Source: an uncultured Clostridia bacterium (GTDB lineage Bacteria > Bacillota > Clostridia > Christensenellales > Aristaeellaceae). Taken from it: a stretch of 64,000 bases of DNA. The stretch covers positions 41,303-105,302 of the forward strand of contig CAKULG010000011.1 of NCBI GenBank assembly GCA_934667105.1, given 5' to 3'. The position numbers were made by a program, and so were the translations under genes. Below, one piece after another: positions 7,525 to 16,553 of this stretch; position 1 is the first letter of the stretch, and every line of letters starts with the position of its first letter. Under the pieces are notes generated by a model. That model was not told the DNA's origin, did no database searches, and saw only the letters and a list, made by a program, of their open reading frames with translations.

Positions 7525-9468
7525 ATGAAAGCAATCAAGAAAATCGCCTCCCTGGCCCTGGCTGCGGCGATGGCCCTGAGCGCCCTGCCGGCCCTTTGCG
7601 AGGACGCGCCCGCGCAGCCCGTGCTCAACGCCCGGGTGAAGGATGTTATCCAGGTGGACGGCTATGAATTCAAGGATCTGAACGATAACGGCGCGCTGGA
7701 TCCCTACGAGGATTGGCGGCTTACCCCCCAGGAGCGGGCGGAGAACCTGCTTTCCTTCATGGACGCCAGCCAGAAGGCCGCCCAGATGGTGCATCTGACG
7801 CTGGTAACGAAAAAGGATAGCTGGTTCGCCAAGGATAACGTGGGCTTCGCGTTGGTATATGAATACATTTTCGACGTGGAGGAGCCCGACGAGGAGGACG
7901 ACGAGGAAGCGGAGAGCGCGGAGGAGGCCGTCGGCAGCGTCGTCAACGCCGTCCGGAAGCTCAATGAAATCCAGGAGCTTTCCGAAAGCGCGCCCCTGGG
8001 CATTCCCGTGCTGTTTTCCATGGATACGGAGGCGGGCGCGGCCTTTGTGAAGGACGCCACCTTCCTGCCTGATGAAATCAACCTGGGCGCGGCCAACGAT
8101 GCGGATCTAACGGAAAAATACTATCAGGTGCTCAAGGAAGAACTGGCGGCCATGGGGGTGCGCATGGCCCTTTCCCCGGACGCGGATCTAATCACCGATC
8201 CTCGCTGGGGCCGCAACCAGGAATGCTATTCCGAGGATACCGAGGTGGTGAAAAAGCTGATTTCCGTGGCGGTGCGGACGCTTCAGGGCGGAAGCGGGCT
8301 GACGCAGGATTCCGTGCTGGCGACGGTGAAGCATTTCCCCGGCGCGGGCGCGCAGACAAACGGCGTGGACGGCACGCCGCTGACCATCGCGGAGGATTCT
8401 CTGGCGCTGCATCTGGCGGGCTTTGAGGCCGCCATCGAGGCGGGCGTGGGCGCGGTGATGCCCTATGGCTATTCCACCGTGCCCTATTTGGGCGGCGACG
8501 CGGTGGAAAATTACGCCGATCAAAGCGCCGCTGTGATGACCGATCTGCTTCGTGGAAAGCTGGGGTACACCGGCGTCATCCAGACCGATTGGGGCCTCAA
8601 CTTCGTGGGCGCAACCAACGCGGGGGCGGATGTGCTGGGCGGCGCGGGCGTGCGCTCCACCCGCCAATTGGTAAGCGAGGTGGAGGAAGAGCGCCTCACC
8701 GACGCATGCCGCCGCATCCTGATCGCCAAGTTCCAGATGGGGCTGTTCGAAAATCCCTATGCGGATGAAGCGCAGGCGGAAGCCGTGATCGGCAGCGAAG
8801 CCCATCGGGCCGTGGCCCGGGAAGCCGCCGCCCGCTCCTTCACGTTGGTGAAATATGAAAATGCGGTTTCTCTTGCCGGGCAGAAGCTCATTGTGGCCGG
8901 TTCCCTGGCCCAGGATGTGCGCTGCCTCAATAGCGGCTGGACGGCAAAAGAACCTGTGGAAATCCAGGGAAAAACAATTTTGCAGGGGCTGCGGGATAAG
9001 GCCGGGGCGGAAAACGTGACCTATATCGAAACCGCCGGGGAGGCGCCCGCCGATCTGAAGGGCGTTTCCGCGGTGGTGGTCGTGGGGGAAAAGAGCGGTA
9101 CCCACGAGCCCGCCTGGGGCGCGGCCACGCTGGAATTCCCGGAGGAGCAGTTGGCGCTTCTAAGCGCGCTGAAGCAGGCGGGGGCAAATGTGACGGCTGT
9201 CGTGGTGATGAATCGCGCTTATGTGCTCACCCCCGTGGTGGAAAATGCGGACAGCGTGCTGTTGGCGTATCGCCCCGGCGTGACCTGCGGCGCGGATGCG
9301 CTGGCGGATACGCTCTTTGGCGAAAACGCCGTCACCGGCAAGCTGCCCTTCCAGATTCCCGCTTCCATGGAGCAGGTGCTGTCCCAGCGGGAGGATATGC
9401 CCAAGGATATTGAAAGCCCGCTGTACGAATATGGCTTCGGCATTGATGTGGAAAGCTACGGGAGGTAA
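7525..9468 (+). CDS. Secreted glycoside hydrolase family 3, second copy
   Basis: A 647-aa secreted GH3 protein inside the transporter operon. The signal peptide is MKAIKKIASLALAAAMALSA with cleavage near LCEDA. The mature N-terminus repeats the pattern of the first copy (QPVLNARVKDVIQVDGYEF, then DLNDNGALDPYEDWR). An acidic insert rich in Glu/Asp lies at about residues 115-135. Catalytic features are VKHFPGAG and the nucleophile Asp355 in VIQTDWG. The C-terminal domain is shorter and more diverged than in the first copy. ATG 7525 follows AAGGAGA. The two GH3 enzymes probably act on related linkages of the same glycan. Confidence 0.9.
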   Translation: MKAIKKIASLALAAAMALSALPALCEDAPAQPVLNARVKDVIQVDGYEFKDLNDNGALDPYEDWRLTPQERAENLLSFMDASQKAAQMVHLTLVTKKDSWFAKDNVGFALVYEYIFDVEEPDEEDDEEAESAEEAVGSVVNAVRKLNEIQELSESAPLGIPVLFSMDTEAGAAFVKDATFLPDEINLGAANDADLTEKYYQVLKEELAAMGVRMALSPDADLITDPRWGRNQECYSEDTEVVKKLISVAVRTLQGGSGLTQDSVLATVKHFPGAGAQTNGVDGTPLTIAEDSLALHLAGFEAAIEAGVGAVMPYGYSTVPYLGGDAVENYADQSAAVMTDLLRGKLGYTGVIQTDWGLNFVGATNAGADVLGGAGVRSTRQLVSEVEEERLTDACRRILIAKFQMGLFENPYADEAQAEAVIGSEAHRAVAREAAARSFTLVKYENAVSLAGQKLIVAGSLAQDVRCLNSGWTAKEPVEIQGKTILQGLRDKAGAENVTYIETAGEAPADLKGVSAVVVVGEKSGTHEPAWGAATLEFPEEQLALLSALKQAGANVTAVVVMNRAYVLTPVVENADSVLLAYRPGVTCGADALADTLFGENAVTGKLPFQIPASMEQVLSQREDMPKDIESPLYEYGFGIDVESYGR

Positions 9469-9473
9469 AGATC

Positions 9474-10595
9474 ATGGCCGCAATTACCATCAAGGATATG
9501 AGCGTAAGCTATAACAAAGGAAAATCTTACGTTCTGGATAAGCTGAATTTGGAAATCAAGGATGGGGAATTCTGCGTGTTTCTGGGCCCCTCCGGCTGCG
9601 GCAAATCCACGGCCATGCATTGTATCGCCGGGCTGCTGCATCCCGTAAACGGCGAAATCAAATTCGGCGACGAGGTGATGACCTCCGCATCGGGCAAGGG
9701 CAAGGATAAAACCTTCGTCCCGCCCCAGGAGCGCAATATCGCCATGGTATTTCAGGAATACGCCCTGTACCCGAATATGACGGTGCGGGAAAATATGTCC
9801 TTTGCGCTGAAAACCAAGAAGGCCCCTAAGGAGGAAATCGCCAAGCGGGTAGATTACATGGCGAAAATGCTCTCCATCGAGCAGCTGCTGGATCGCCGTC
9901 CGGCCGAGCTTTCCGGCGGGCAGCGTCAGCGCGTGGCCCTTGGCCGCGCCCTGGTGCGCGATCCACAGGTGTTCCTGCTGGATGAGCCACTGGGCAATTT
10001 GGACGCCAAGCTGCGGGATCAGGTGCGCTATGAATTGAAAAAAATTCAGGAAAAACTGGGCATCACCACCATCTACGTCACCCATGATCAGACCGAGGCC
10101 ATGACCATGGCGGATCACATCGTGTTGATGAAGGACGGCCATATCATGCAGCAGGGAACGCCGAACGAGCTTTACGATCATCCTGCCAATGAATTTGTGG
10201 CGGGCTTCCTGGGAACGCCCCAGATCAATCTTTTCCCCTGCAACGTGCGAAAGGAAAAGGACGGCCTGACGCTGGACGCGGGAGCGTTCCGCCTGACCGC
10301 GCCGGAAACCGTTCGGGAGGCGCTGCTGCCTTACGTTGGAAAAACGGTGGATTTGGGCGTTCGGCCCTCGGATTTTGAAATGACGTCCCAGGGCGCGGCG
10401 GGGATTTCCGCCCATGTGGAATCCATTGAGCCGCTGGGCGACGCATATCTTATTTACGTCCGGGTGGGGGAGAAGGTGGCGGTGTTCAAATACGCTGGGG
10501 AAACCGCCCCGACGGAAAAAATGCTGACCCTCATGCCCAACCCGGCTAAGCTGCATCTGTTCGACCCCGATACCGAAAAACGCATTAACAAATAA
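9474..10595 (+). CDS. ABC transporter ATP-binding protein, MsmK/UgpC type
   Basis: A 373-aa sugar-importer ATPase. Walker A is GPSGCGKST (38-46), the signature LSGGQRQRVALGRAL, Walker B LLDEPLGNLD, and the switch His lies in YVTHDQ. The C-terminal TOBE-type regulatory domain starts around residue 240. GGAGG at 9461-9465 overlaps the preceding GH3 stop, so the two are coupled. It powers the permeases at 5580 and 6611. Because MsmK-type ATPases can serve several CUT1 importers, it may also act with others. The last helix of the regulatory domain ends the gene; no terminator with a clear T-run follows. Confidence 0.92.
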   Translation: MAAITIKDMSVSYNKGKSYVLDKLNLEIKDGEFCVFLGPSGCGKSTAMHCIAGLLHPVNGEIKFGDEVMTSASGKGKDKTFVPPQERNIAMVFQEYALYPNMTVRENMSFALKTKKAPKEEIAKRVDYMAKMLSIEQLLDRRPAELSGGQRQRVALGRALVRDPQVFLLDEPLGNLDAKLRDQVRYELKKIQEKLGITTIYVTHDQTEAMTMADHIVLMKDGHIMQQGTPNELYDHPANEFVAGFLGTPQINLFPCNVRKEKDGLTLDAGAFRLTAPETVREALLPYVGKTVDLGVRPSDFEMTSQGAAGISAHVESIEPLGDAYLIYVRVGEKVAVFKYAGETAPTEKMLTLMPNPAKLHLFDPDTEKRINK

Positions 10596-10705
10596 CCATC
10601 CTTTCATTCCGGGGGAGGGGCAGTCCCCCTCTCTCGGGATATTCTTTCCGGAAGGGCAGCGCGCCGCCCCTGCTGAAAGAACGTTGCGGAACGGAGGAAT
10701 TATCT
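10596..10705 (+). other. Short gap with inverted repeats before the dlt-like operon
   Basis: This 110-bp gap holds GAGGGG/CCCCTC (10615-10631) and a larger imperfect hairpin flanked by TTCTTT (10652) and AAAGAAC (10676). The second resembles the TTCTTTG/CAAAGAA hairpins found elsewhere in the window but lacks their perfect stem. No T-run or clear promoter is visible, so the dlt-like genes could be read from upstream or from a promoter I cannot recognise. Confidence 0.4.
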
Positions 10706-10942
10706 ATGAGCGATATGCAGCGACTGCTGGACGCGCTTTCCCAGGTGCGGGACGACGTGGATTTCGCAAAGGAGCAGGCCCTGGTGGACGAGGGAATGAT
10801 CGATTCGCTGGATCTGACGCAGATCATTGCGGCGCTGGACGACGCCTTCGACATTCATATTCCCGCCGGTGAAATCGAACCGGAAAATTTTAACAACGCC
10901 ACGGCTATGCTGGCCCTGGCGAACCGGTATCGGCAGAAATGA
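10706..10942 (+). CDS. Acyl/aminoacyl carrier protein (DltC-like)
   Basis: A 78-aa carrier protein of the DltC/PCP type. The phosphopantetheine site is Ser34 in DEGMIDSLDL, followed by a helix and the acidic NNATAMLALANRYRQ end. It follows GGAGG at 10693. The stop overlaps the ATG of the adenylation gene (ATGA), so it is translationally coupled to it. It should carry the acyl group activated by one or both adenylation enzymes of this operon and deliver it to the MBOAT protein. It is the only carrier protein seen in the operon. Confidence 0.85.
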   Translation: MSDMQRLLDALSQVRDDVDFAKEQALVDEGMIDSLDLTQIIAALDDAFDIHIPAGEIEPENFNNATAMLALANRYRQK

Positions 10943-12432
10943 GCGTGCGAAACGTGCTGGATTGGCTGGAGGAAGCGGCGCGGCTTGCGCCGGAGGCCAC
11001 GGCCTTTGATTCGCCGGAACGAAGGCTCGCCTGGGCGCAGGCGCGGGGCCTGGCCCGGCGCGCGGGCAGCCGCCTGGCAAGCCTGATTCCGCCGCAATCC
11101 CCTGTGCTGATCCTGATGGAAAAAAGCCCCGAATGCCTATGCGCCATGCTGGGAACGGCGTATGCGGGCTGCTTTTATACGCCCCTGGATTCCAGCATGC
11201 CACTGACGCGGATGCGGAAAACTGTGGATACGCTGCGGCCTGCCGCCATTTTATATGAAGAAAAATTTGAGCAAACGGCGCGGAGTCTTTCGGAAAACGG
11301 CCTGACGCTGGATTTTGCGGCGATATTGGAGGCGGAGGAAAACGCGCCCCTGCTTTCCGCCCGGCGGGCAGGGCATATTGATACCGACCTGCTGTATGTG
11401 CTTTTCACCAGCGGCTCCACCGGCGCGCCTAAGGGGGTGGCCATCACCCACCGCGGCGTGATTGATTTTGTGGAATGGGCGTGCGCCGCTCTGCGGCTGC
11501 CCCAAGGGGTGCGCTTTGGCAGTCAGGCCCCCTTCTATTTTGACAATTCTGTGCTGGATATTTACTGCGCCATGCGGATGCAGGGCAGCCTGCATTTAAT
11601 TCCCCGGGGAGATTTTCTCTTTCCCAAGCGGCTGCTTGACTGCCTGGAGCAGCAAAAAATCGATACGATTTTTTGGGTGCCCTCCGCGCTGACCGCTCTG
11701 GCCCGGGCGGGGGTGCTTGCGCCGGGCCGTCTGTCCGGGCTGAAGCGGGTGTTTTTCTGCGGGGAGGTTATGCCCTGCGCCACGCTGAACCAGTGGCGGC
11801 GCGCGCTGCCCGGAGCGGATTATGTGAATATGTACGGCCCGACGGAGATTACCGACGTGTGCGCCTGGTTTCGGGTGGATCGGGCGTTTGCCGATACGGA
11901 CGCGCTTCCCATCGGCTTTCCCTGCGCCAATACGCGCATCGAGCTGATCGACGGGGAAATCTGCGTCGGCGGGGCAGGGCTGTCGCCGGGCTATTATAAC
12001 GCGCCGGAAAAAACCGCCGCCGCCTTTGTGCAAAATCCCCGTCGCCCGCAAATTCCCGAGGTGATTTATAAAACGGGGGATTGGGGGGCGTATAACGCTC
12101 GGGGGGAACTGATGTTTCTGGGGCGGCGGGACAGCCAGATTAAGCGCAGCGGCTATCGCATTGAGCTGGGGGAAATTGAAAGCGCCCTGCAAGGTGTGGC
12201 GGACGTGGGGATGGCCTGCTGCTTTTTCGACGCGGCGAGGGAACAAATCGTCGCCGCCTACACTGGTCCCATCGAGGAAAAGGCGCTGCGTCAGGCGCTG
12301 CGGGCGCTGCTGCCCAAATATATGCTGCCCGATGCGTATCTGCGGCGGGGGGCCCTTCCCCGGACGGGCAGCGGAAAGCTGGATCGACTGGCCCTGAAAC
12401 AGGAGGCGGAGCGTGAGCAGCTTATCGATTGA
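10939..12432 (+). CDS. Amino-acid adenylation enzyme 1 (DltA-like)
   Basis: A 497-aa AMP-forming ligase. The P-loop is FTSGSTGAPKGV (about residues 156-167), followed by MYGPTEI, the hinge region LGRRDSQIKRSGYRIELGE, and the catalytic Lys480 in GSGKLDR. Two features known from DltA are present: Asp202 in FYFDNS, which should bind the substrate amino group, and Cys274 in FFCGEVMP, the DltA cysteine linked to D-Ala selectivity. This enzyme therefore probably loads D-alanine or a similar small amino acid onto the carrier at 10706. It starts inside the carrier's stop codon and ends inside the MBOAT gene. Confidence 0.85.
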   Translation: MSVRNVLDWLEEAARLAPEATAFDSPERRLAWAQARGLARRAGSRLASLIPPQSPVLILMEKSPECLCAMLGTAYAGCFYTPLDSSMPLTRMRKTVDTLRPAAILYEEKFEQTARSLSENGLTLDFAAILEAEENAPLLSARRAGHIDTDLLYVLFTSGSTGAPKGVAITHRGVIDFVEWACAALRLPQGVRFGSQAPFYFDNSVLDIYCAMRMQGSLHLIPRGDFLFPKRLLDCLEQQKIDTIFWVPSALTALARAGVLAPGRLSGLKRVFFCGEVMPCATLNQWRRALPGADYVNMYGPTEITDVCAWFRVDRAFADTDALPIGFPCANTRIELIDGEICVGGAGLSPGYYNAPEKTAAAFVQNPRRPQIPEVIYKTGDWGAYNARGELMFLGRRDSQIKRSGYRIELGEIESALQGVADVGMACCFFDAAREQIVAAYTGPIEEKALRQALRALLPKYMLPDAYLRRGALPRTGSGKLDRLALKQEAEREQLID

Positions 12433-13852
12433 GTTTCTGCTGCTGGCGGCGGGGGTAACGATCGTTTATTATTTGTTGCCGCTGAGCGTCCGCTGGGTTG
12501 CGCTGCTGGGCGGCAGCGCCCTGTTCGCGCTGCTTTCCGGGCGGCAAAGCGCGGCGCACTTATCCGCCGTGGCGCTGCTGATGTGGGGCGGCGCGCTGCT
12601 GCTGCAAAAAAAGAGACGCCGCTGGCTGTTGGCCCTGCTGCTGGGGCTGGAGCTGGGGGCCATGGCCTTTTTGAAATATTATCCCGCCCTATCCGGGGCG
12701 CGGCTGCTGCTACCCGTAGGCCTGAGCTATTTCACGTTTCAATCCGCAGGCTATCTGATCGACGTATATCGCGGCAAGGCCCAGGCGCAGAAAAACCCGC
12801 TGAAGGCCTGGCTGTTTATCGGCTATTTTCCGCAATTATCCCAGGGCCCCATTTCCTCCTGGCGCGAACTGAGCGGCCCGCTTTTTTCCGGCCGGCCCTT
12901 CGAGCCCGAGGGCTTTGTTTCCGGCTTTGCGCTGCTGCTGTGGGGCTATTTTAAAAAGCTGGTGGTCGCCGATCGTCTGGCCCCCCTCACAAAGGCGCTG
13001 CTGGAGGGGGAGGCGCTGCCCGGCTGGCTGATTCTGCTGGGCGCGGCTTTGTACGCCGTGCGGCTGTATATGGATTTTTCCGGGGGCATGGACGTGGCGC
13101 GGGGCGTTTCCTTTCTGCTGGGCGTCGAGCTGCCGGAGAATTTTCGTCGGCCCTTCTTTGCCCGAAGCCTGGCTGATTATTGGCGCAGATGGCATATCAC
13201 CCTGGGGGCGTGGTTTCGCAGCTATTTGCTGTATCCCCTGGTTACGTCCCGGGGCGGCGTGGCCCTGGGGCGCGCGGCGGGACGGGCGCTGGGCAAAAAA
13301 ACAGGCCGCGCAATCCCGGGGGCGCTGGCCACGCTGCTGGTGTTTCTGCTGATAGGCGTCTGGCACGGGGCCAGCTGGAACGCGGTGATCTACGGGGCGT
13401 ATTTCGGGCTGCTGATGGGCGCGTCCATGCTGCTGGAGCCGCTGTGGAAGCGGGCGCGAAAGCGCTGCGGGAAGGGGCGGACGGGGTTCTTTTCCCTGGC
13501 GCGCACCTGGCTTCTGCTGCTGCCGCCGCAATATTTTGCCTTCACACCGCTGCCCGCGCAGGGGATGGCCCTGCTGAAGGGAACCTTTCAGCATTGGTCC
13601 TTCGCGGATTTCGGGGCCCGGCTAACGGCGATTATGCCCTCCCTGGAATGGGCGATTGCGGGGGCGGGCTGTTTGATCGTGCTGGCGGTGGATGGGCTGT
13701 GCGAGCGCGGAAGGAATGTGCGCGGCGGCCTGGCCAAGGCCCCGGCGTATGTGCGCTGGCCGCTGCTGCTGGCGCTGCTGGGGACGGTGGCCGTGCTGGG
13801 AATTTACGGCGCGGGCTACGACGAAACGGCGTTTCTTTACACCCAATTTTAA
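12413..13852 (+). CDS. MBOAT family O-acyltransferase (DltB/AlgI-like)
   Basis: A 479-aa polytopic membrane protein with about eleven helices. MBOAT hallmarks are DYWRRWHITLGAWFRSYL (His261) and the catalytic His318 in GVWHGASWN. A GTG start at 12413 follows AGGAGG at 12401-12406, and the gene overlaps the adenylation gene by 20 nt. The length is closer to AlgI than to typical DltB (about 400 aa). In Dlt systems this protein moves the acyl group from the carrier across the membrane. Here it probably acylates a cell-surface glycopolymer; the acceptor is unknown. Confidence 0.88.
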   Translation: MSSLSIEFLLLAAGVTIVYYLLPLSVRWVALLGGSALFALLSGRQSAAHLSAVALLMWGGALLLQKKRRRWLLALLLGLELGAMAFLKYYPALSGARLLLPVGLSYFTFQSAGYLIDVYRGKAQAQKNPLKAWLFIGYFPQLSQGPISSWRELSGPLFSGRPFEPEGFVSGFALLLWGYFKKLVVADRLAPLTKALLEGEALPGWLILLGAALYAVRLYMDFSGGMDVARGVSFLLGVELPENFRRPFFARSLADYWRRWHITLGAWFRSYLLYPLVTSRGGVALGRAAGRALGKKTGRAIPGALATLLVFLLIGVWHGASWNAVIYGAYFGLLMGASMLLEPLWKRARKRCGKGRTGFFSLARTWLLLLPPQYFAFTPLPAQGMALLKGTFQHWSFADFGARLTAIMPSLEWAIAGAGCLIVLAVDGLCERGRNVRGGLAKAPAYVRWPLLLALLGTVAVLGIYGAGYDETAFLYTQF

Positions 13853-13864
13853 GGAGGAAGCGAT

Positions 13865-14932
13865 ATGGCGGCGGACGGCGTTTCTCGAAAACGGAAGCTG
13901 GCGGGCTTCTGGCTGCGGCTGAGCTGCTTTGCGGCGCTGGCATGCCTGATGCTGGGGTATTTTACCTACGCGCTTACGCCTAAGCATGATTACGGCGTGT
14001 GCGCCATGATGAATCTGTACCGGCAGCCGAAAAATTCCATCGATGTGCTGACCATCGGTACCTCCCTGGCCTATTCCGGGGTTAACACCAACGTGCTTTG
14101 GGAGGAATACGGCGTCGCCGCTTATAACCTGTGCAGCGCGGAACAGCCCTTCTGGGTGAGCTATTACGCGCTTCGGGAGGCGCTGAAAACCCAGCGGCCC
14201 AGGCTGATTTTGCTGGATGCGAAGCCTGCGACCTATACCCGGGGTTATTCCAAGCGCGGGCGCACCATTCTTTCCACCTTCGGTATGCGGGGCCTGGAAA
14301 ACCGAATCGGGGCGATTTTGGCCTGCGTGGAAAAGCCGGAGGACGCCGTCGGCTATATCCTGGGCCTGCCCGAGGTGCACAGCAATTATGCTCAGCTGCA
14401 GGCAAGCGATTTTTCTCTGCCGCCGGATAACGGCGGGCGGGGCGCTTCCTGGAAGGGCTATATCGAAACGGATGCGGTTGAACAACATCAGCGGCCCAGC
14501 ATGGTGTGGAACAGCGTACGGTGCGCAATGAACGCCAGAGAGGAGGAATATGGCCGGAAGATTTTTGAATTGGCCCGGGAGGAGCAGATTCCGTTGGCGC
14601 TGCTGGGCATGCCCAATCCGGATTATGCCGCCGATCATATGTATTACAACGCCCTGTGGTCCGCGGCGGCAGAATACGGCGTTTCGGGCCTGAATTATAA
14701 TGATCCCTCCTTGCGCTTCGGGCTGCGCTATTCCTCGGATTTTGCCGATTGGCAGCATTTGAACGTAAAAGGGAGCGTTACCTTTTCCAGAAAGCTGGGG
14801 GCTGATCTGACGGCGATGTTTGATCTGCCCGACCGGCGAGACGACCCCTACTACGCCTCCTACGCCGCGTGCGCGGAGGCATGGGCGCTTCGGTATCCAT
14901 CGTTTGAATCGACGGGAGGCGGGAAAAAATGA
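13865..14932 (+). CDS. Membrane-anchored SGNH-type protein (DltD/AlgJ-like role)
   Basis: A 355-aa protein with one N-terminal helix (about residues 16-36) and an extracytoplasmic domain. TIGTSLAYSGVN places a candidate catalytic Ser at residue 67. DWQHLN near the C-terminus supplies the Asp295-x-x-His298 pair of SGNH hydrolases. Position next to the MBOAT gene matches DltD or AlgJ/AlgX, which finish acyl transfer outside the cell. Overall similarity to DltD is not obvious by eye. ATG 13865 follows AAGGAGG. The stop overlaps the next ATG. Confidence 0.7.
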   Translation: MAADGVSRKRKLAGFWLRLSCFAALACLMLGYFTYALTPKHDYGVCAMMNLYRQPKNSIDVLTIGTSLAYSGVNTNVLWEEYGVAAYNLCSAEQPFWVSYYALREALKTQRPRLILLDAKPATYTRGYSKRGRTILSTFGMRGLENRIGAILACVEKPEDAVGYILGLPEVHSNYAQLQASDFSLPPDNGGRGASWKGYIETDAVEQHQRPSMVWNSVRCAMNAREEEYGRKIFELAREEQIPLALLGMPNPDYAADHMYYNALWSAAAEYGVSGLNYNDPSLRFGLRYSSDFADWQHLNVKGSVTFSRKLGADLTAMFDLPDRRDDPYYASYAACAEAWALRYPSFESTGGGKK

Positions 14933-16449
14933 AAGCCAATATGCTGGAACACCTGGAAGAAACGGCCCTGCGCGTTCCCTGCAGCGTCGCGTTTTATGAC
15001 GATCGAGAAAGCTTGACCTTCGCAGCCTTGCGAGAAATCGCCCGGCGCATCGGCTCGCGCCTGGCGGAAATTACGCCGCCCCGCGCCCCTGTTGCGCTGC
15101 TGCTGGACGCGCGAAGCATTCGCAATCTTCCCGCCCTATACGGCGTGCTTTACGCGGGCTGCGCCTATGCGCCCCTGGATATCGCCATGCCGGCGGAGCG
15201 GCTATCGCTGCTGCTTTCGTTGCTGCGGCCCGCCGCCGTAGTGGCGGATGCGCGGGGATTACAGGCGTTGGCGGCGTGCGGCGCGCCGAATTGTCCAGTG
15301 GTTTCCTATGCCGATGCGGCGGCATACCCCATCGCGGAGACGGCGCTTTCCGCCGTTAGAAGGCAGGCCAGTGTGTACGACCCTCTGTCCATCCTCTACA
15401 CCTCCGGCTCCACCGGCATTCCCAAGGGCTCCGTCCAGACGCATTTCAGTTATCTGCATTGGACGGAAGCCACCATCAAAACCTACGGTCTGGGAGAGGA
15501 TACGGTTTTCGGCAATCAATCGCCCTTCTTTTATGCCAATTCTATTCTGGATATTTTCCCGCCCGTGGCGTTGGGGGCCAAGGTGTATCTGCTGCCTTCG
15601 GGGGTGTTGAGCTTCCCAAAGAAGCTCATTGCCTGCCTGAACGATCAAAAAATCACCGAGCTTTGCATGACCCCCTCCAGCTTTATCGGCGTGGCGAATT
15701 CTGGCGCGCTGACCGCAGGGAGTCTTCCCGCGCTGAAATGGGGCATTATGAGCGGCGAAGCCATGCCCTGGGAGCCGCTGAAGGTTTGGATGGAAGCGAC
15801 GCCGGGCGCCGATTGGTGGCATTTTTACGGCAGCACGGAGATGTTTTCCGTGGCGGTGGGGCGAGTGGCCCGGGATCATCAAAAGGGCGACCGGCTGCCC
15901 GTGGGCCGTCCTTTTTCCCTGGCGCACATTCTATTTGTGGATGAAAACGGCGATGAGTTGCCGCCGGGCGTGCCGGGGGAAATGCTGGTTTCCAGCCCCT
16001 GGATTGCCAGCGGCTATCATCGGGATCCTGAGCGCACCGCCGAGGCCTGGGTGATAGACCCCCTGAACCGGGGCTGGCAGGAGCGCTTTTTCCGGGGCGG
16101 AGATATCGGGTATTTGCGCCCGGACGGCCAGCTGATGGTGCTGGGCAGAAGGGATAGCCAGGTGAAGCATCTGGGCTATCGCATGGAGTTGGGCGAGGTG
16201 GAGGCCGCGCTGCGCCGTTTGCCCGGCTGGCAGGAGGGCTGCGTGTTGCTGGATTCGGCGCGGGATACGCTGTGGTGCTTTTATTCCGGCCCGTTGGAGG
16301 AAAAGCAGATTCGGGCGGGCCTGAAGGAGACGCTTCCCCGGTATATGATACCGGAGGTTTATGCGCGTCTTTCAGAAATGCCCCGCACGCCCACCATGAA
16401 GCTGGATCGAAACCGGCTTCGGCAGATGATGCGCGACCGGGAAGTGTGA
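14929..16449 (+). CDS. Adenylation enzyme 2 (DltA paralog with altered substrate pocket)
   Basis: A 506-aa AMP-forming ligase paralogous to the one at 10939. It keeps the P-loop YTSGSTGIPKGS, FYGSTEM, the hinge LGRRDSQVKHLGYRMELGE and the catalytic Lys491 in TMKLDR, so it should still adenylate. The pocket differs. The amino-group Asp (Asp202 of enzyme 1) is Ala203 in FFYANS, and the DltA Cys (Cys274 of enzyme 1) is Ser275 in IMSGEAMP. This suggests a substrate without an alpha-amino group, such as a hydroxy or keto acid, or a regulatory role. It is coupled to the preceding gene by an ATGA overlap and is the last gene of the operon. Confidence 0.82.
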   Translation: MKANMLEHLEETALRVPCSVAFYDDRESLTFAALREIARRIGSRLAEITPPRAPVALLLDARSIRNLPALYGVLYAGCAYAPLDIAMPAERLSLLLSLLRPAAVVADARGLQALAACGAPNCPVVSYADAAAYPIAETALSAVRRQASVYDPLSILYTSGSTGIPKGSVQTHFSYLHWTEATIKTYGLGEDTVFGNQSPFFYANSILDIFPPVALGAKVYLLPSGVLSFPKKLIACLNDQKITELCMTPSSFIGVANSGALTAGSLPALKWGIMSGEAMPWEPLKVWMEATPGADWWHFYGSTEMFSVAVGRVARDHQKGDRLPVGRPFSLAHILFVDENGDELPPGVPGEMLVSSPWIASGYHRDPERTAEAWVIDPLNRGWQERFFRGGDIGYLRPDGQLMVLGRRDSQVKHLGYRMELGEVEAALRRLPGWQEGCVLLDSARDTLWCFYSGPLEEKQIRAGLKETLPRYMIPEVYARLSEMPRTPTMKLDRNRLRQMMRDREV

Positions 16450-16459
16450 ATAGAAAAAA

Positions 16460-16517
16460 GATTGCATGGAGCGGAGCTGTTCTCTGACTGCCAAAGAACG
16501 GTTTCGCTCCTGCAATC
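16460..16517. terminator. Bidirectional terminator hairpin with TTCTcTG/CAAAGAA core
   Basis: The outer stem GATTGCA/TGCAATC and inner GGAGCG/CGCTCC enclose TTCTCTG and CAAAGAAC. An A-run lies on the left side, giving U on the minus transcript. It lies between the converging dlt-like operon and the response regulator gene. It belongs to the hairpin family found at 24975, 42967, 45946, 55829 and 55975, but lacks the conserved upstream box. Confidence 0.65.
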
Positions 16518-16553
16518 TCAGCGGGCGCGGCGGTTCGCCGCAGGCGATCGCGT

